In this document: positions 62,385-64,000 of the stretch, piece after piece
How the letters are laid out: every line of letters starts with the position of its first letter
Position numbering within the stretch: position 1 is the first letter of the stretch
NCBI RefSeq assembly: GCF_013377535.1
Contig: NZ_JABCJE010000001.1
Span: 62,001 to 126,000, forward strand
DNA: 64,000 nucleotides
From: Donghicola mangrovi
GTDB lineage: Bacteria; Pseudomonadota; Alphaproteobacteria; Rhodobacterales; Rhodobacteraceae
Direction of reading: 5' to 3'
Position numbers and translations under genes: made by a program
Notes under the pieces: model-generated
Told to the model about the DNA's origin: nothing
The model's input: only the letters and a program-made list of their open reading frames with translations
Databases searched by the model: none

Positions 62385-63149
62385 CTACAATAACGCAAAG
62401 GGAAGTGGTCCACCGTTCCTCAGAACGTCCACTGCCCATGCCATGTAGTCATCTGCATCGGACAAGTGTACCGCACCTTCGTGCATGATCAACGGCGCAT
62501 GTAGTCGTAAAGGCGCACGACCGTTCTTGCGCGCCCTCAGAATCACCAGATGCGAGTCCCTATTTGCCCTTGGGGCCAAGGGTTGTATCTGGATCGAGCC
62601 CAATCGCCCCGAAATGGCAGAAATCATGTCCCCCAGACGATCAGTGCGCTGGATAAAGGTTGCGTAACCTTTAGGCGCTAGCCTCTTGGCTGCGACCTCG
62701 ACCCAGGTGTCCATCGGAGTCGACTCGCCCAGCGCGGTTTCACGCCCCTCGTCTTTTGCAGAATGACGCGATCCGGGGGCATAATAGGGGGGATTGGCGA
62801 TCACATGATCGAACTGCATCTGACGCAATTCCGGCGGAAGCATCGCCAAATCCGCCTGATGAACGGTCAGATCGGCGCCATTGCCGGCGGCATTGTGACG
62901 CGCCAGCGCGGCGTACTCGGCCTGCAATTCGATACCTGTCAGCCGCAAGCCGGCCACCCGCGCGTTCAGGCACAGGCTGGCCACCCCTGCCCCGCACCCC
63001 AGTTCCAGCACCGTTTGCCCAGTAAATGCAGGCACCGCAGCCGCCAGAAACACCGCATCCACACCGGAACGAAAGCCTTTGCGCGGTTGATGAACCGTCA
63101 CGCGTCCGCCTAGGAAATCGTCAGTGGTCAGATCGGTTTCAGAGCTCAA
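62385..63149 (-). CDS. tRNA1(Val) A37 N6-methyltransferase-like (TrmN6) SAM methyltransferase
   Basis: 254 aa class I methyltransferase. SAM motif I is VLELGCGAGVASLCLNARV. The acidic residue after beta-2 is in GIELQAEY. The N6-adenine catalytic motif N-P-P-Y is in DHVIANPPYYAPGSRHSAKDEGRETALGE. The N-terminus TTDDFLGGRVTVHQPRKGFRSGVDAVFLAAAVPA is typical of TrmN6. It overlaps DUF2007 by 11 nt. The tRNA target is inferred from family. Confidence 0.85.
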   Translation of the reverse strand: MSSETDLTTDDFLGGRVTVHQPRKGFRSGVDAVFLAAAVPAFTGQTVLELGCGAGVASLCLNARVAGLRLTGIELQAEYAALARHNAAGNGADLTVHQADLAMLPPELRQMQFDHVIANPPYYAPGSRHSAKDEGRETALGESTPMDTWVEVAAKRLAPKGYATFIQRTDRLGDMISAISGRLGSIQIQPLAPRANRDSHLVILRARKNGRAPLRLHAPLIMHEGAVHLSDADDYMAWAVDVLRNGGPLPFALL

Positions 63150-63348
63150 TGCCGTTATCCCGCAAAATGGCGCGCGCCATGAACAGATCTTCTCGGCGCA
63201 CCAGCAGCCTTTGAGGTATTATTCCGAGACCGGCTTCTATGACGCTCATATTTACGTCCACGGTGTAGCAGTCTATATCCTCGCCTGACAGCAGAGCTTG
63301 CGCGAAGGCGATCACAGTGGGGTCGTTGGTGCGTAGGAGCTCTTGCAT
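63139..63348 (-). CDS. DUF2007 domain protein
   Basis: 69 aa. MQELLRTNDPTVIAFAQALLSGEDIDCYTVDVNMSVIEAGLGIIPQRLLVRREDLFMARAILRDNGI fits DUF2007 (putative signal-transducing, PII-like ferredoxin fold). Shown in pieces: ELLRTNDPTVIAFAQALL and GIIPQRLLVRREDLFMARAIL. The ATG at 63348 has no clear ribosome binding site. It is divergent from the polyprenyl synthetase and overlaps the TrmN6-like gene. Confidence 0.85.
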   Translation of the reverse strand: MQELLRTNDPTVIAFAQALLSGEDIDCYTVDVNMSVIEAGLGIIPQRLLVRREDLFMARAILRDNGIEL

Positions 63349-63404
63349 GCACGACACATAAGAGGTCGCATGACGCTTTGTCGAGATACGGCGATGGGGA
63401 TGGT

Positions 63405-64000
63405 ATGAGCCTGGACGAAACAACCGAAAAACCGCACGAGGCGCTTTCGCGTCATTTGGCTGATGGCATGCAGGCCGTCGACAAACTGATCCGCGAACGG
63501 ATGGTGTCGGACAGCGCACCCCGCATTGCCGATCTGACCGCCCACCTGATCGGTGCAGGCGGCAAGCGTTTGCGCCCCCTGATGACCTTGGCTGCCGCCG
63601 ATCTGTGCGGCTACGAGGGGCCCTATGCGGTGCATCTGGCCGCGACGGTGGAGTTCATCCACACCGCAACCCTGCTGCACGATGACGTCGTGGACGAAAG
63701 CGAACAGCGTCGTGGCCGCCCCACGGCGAACCTGCTTTGGGACAACAAATCCAGCATTCTGGTGGGCGACTACCTGTTTGCCCGCAGCTTCCAGTTGATG
63801 GTTGAAACCGGCCGCCTGCGCGTGCTGGACATCCTTGCCAACGCCTCGGCCACCATTTCCGAGGGCGAGGTTCTGCAGCTGACCGCTGCCAAAGACCTGC
63901 GCACCAACGAAGAGGTCTACCTCAAGATCGTGCGCGGCAAGACGGCGGCTCTGTTCTCGGCGGCGACTCAGGTGGGAGGCGTGATCGCCGATGCCCCCGA
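63405..64000 (+). CDS. ispB: Polyprenyl (octaprenyl/decaprenyl) diphosphate synthase, partial
   Basis: 198 residues present; the C-terminus lies outside the window. Elongates farnesyl diphosphate to the ubiquinone side chain. First aspartate-rich motif TLLHDDVVDESEQRRGRPTAN (DDxxD). Substrate-binding LIGAGGKRLRPLMTLAAADLCGY (G-G-K-R-x-R-P). NKSSILVGDYLFARSFQLMVE. The SEGEVLQL segment and IVRGKTAALFSAA follow. Chain length (C40 or C50) cannot be told from this part. ATG at 63405. Confidence 0.93.
   Translation, partial: MSLDETTEKPHEALSRHLADGMQAVDKLIRERMVSDSAPRIADLTAHLIGAGGKRLRPLMTLAAADLCGYEGPYAVHLAATVEFIHTATLLHDDVVDESEQRRGRPTANLLWDNKSSILVGDYLFARSFQLMVETGRLRVLDILANASATISEGEVLQLTAAKDLRTNEEVYLKIVRGKTAALFSAATQVGGVIADAP

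Overview
The window is chromosomal DNA from an alphaproteobacterium of the Rhodobacterales (Roseobacter/Rhodobacter type). The evidence is high GC with strong C/G third-position bias, an ethylmalonyl-CoA (EMC) pathway gene set, a perfect Irr box (iron control element), an AHL-type LuxR solo, and family-level markers such as TIGR02302, TIGR02186, DUF1989, DUF2834, DUF2007 and YdcH. I see no rRNA, tRNA, insertion sequence, prophage or CRISPR array. This is core genome, about 67 genes, densely packed, with two genes cut by the window ends (gshB at the left, a polyprenyl synthetase at the right).

Layout. 1-9.7 kb: gshB(partial)-yraN-rsmI on the minus strand, then a penicillin-binding-protein-activator lipoprotein, glnD, murJ, an HdeD-like membrane protein, a catalytically dead rhomboid and trpS. 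10-12 kb: a universal stress protein, then nfuA-tsaB-rimI behind an Irr box. 12-17 kb: a complete BMP-type nucleoside/purine ABC importer. 17-21 kb: a TauE/SafE permease with TIGR02186, a RecD-like helicase and a LuxR solo. 21-25 kb: divergent ccr/ecm, then deoD.

25.7-46.3 kb: a central-carbon region. It holds sdhCDA-lipoprotein-sdhB, the operon mcl2-nnrU-DUF1737-mch, a TauE/SafE permease, mdh, a glycosyltransferase, and sucC-lipoprotein-sucD-sucA-sucB-(93-aa membrane protein)-MAPEG-lpdA. 46-58 kb: a MarR-GNAT fusion, ftsEX-plsC, a zinc-ribbon membrane protein, TIGR02302, lysA, a WYL regulator, DUF2834, a small LptM-like lipoprotein, argH, tlpA and tag. 58.6-64 kb: an EAL phosphodiesterase, phaA-phaB, a structured non-coding stretch, ydcH, a TrmN6-like methyltransferase, DUF2007 and the polyprenyl synthetase.

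How the genes work together. phaA/phaB, ccr, ecm, mch and mcl2 are six steps of the acetyl-CoA-assimilating EMC pathway, whose products feed the TCA cycle enzymes encoded next door (sdh, mdh, suc/odh/lpd). The most striking signal is regulatory. The sdh and suc operons each carry two perfect TGTGATCACA palindromes whose centres are exactly 21 bp apart, which suggests one cooperative TCA-cycle regulator. Independently, the ecm and mcl2 promoters both carry a CGCAA-N5-TTGC inverted repeat just downstream of the predicted -10, which suggests a common EMC repressor. Both TCA operons also contain an unexplained small lipoprotein gene, and the suc operon has a nested RNA-like structure before sucD.
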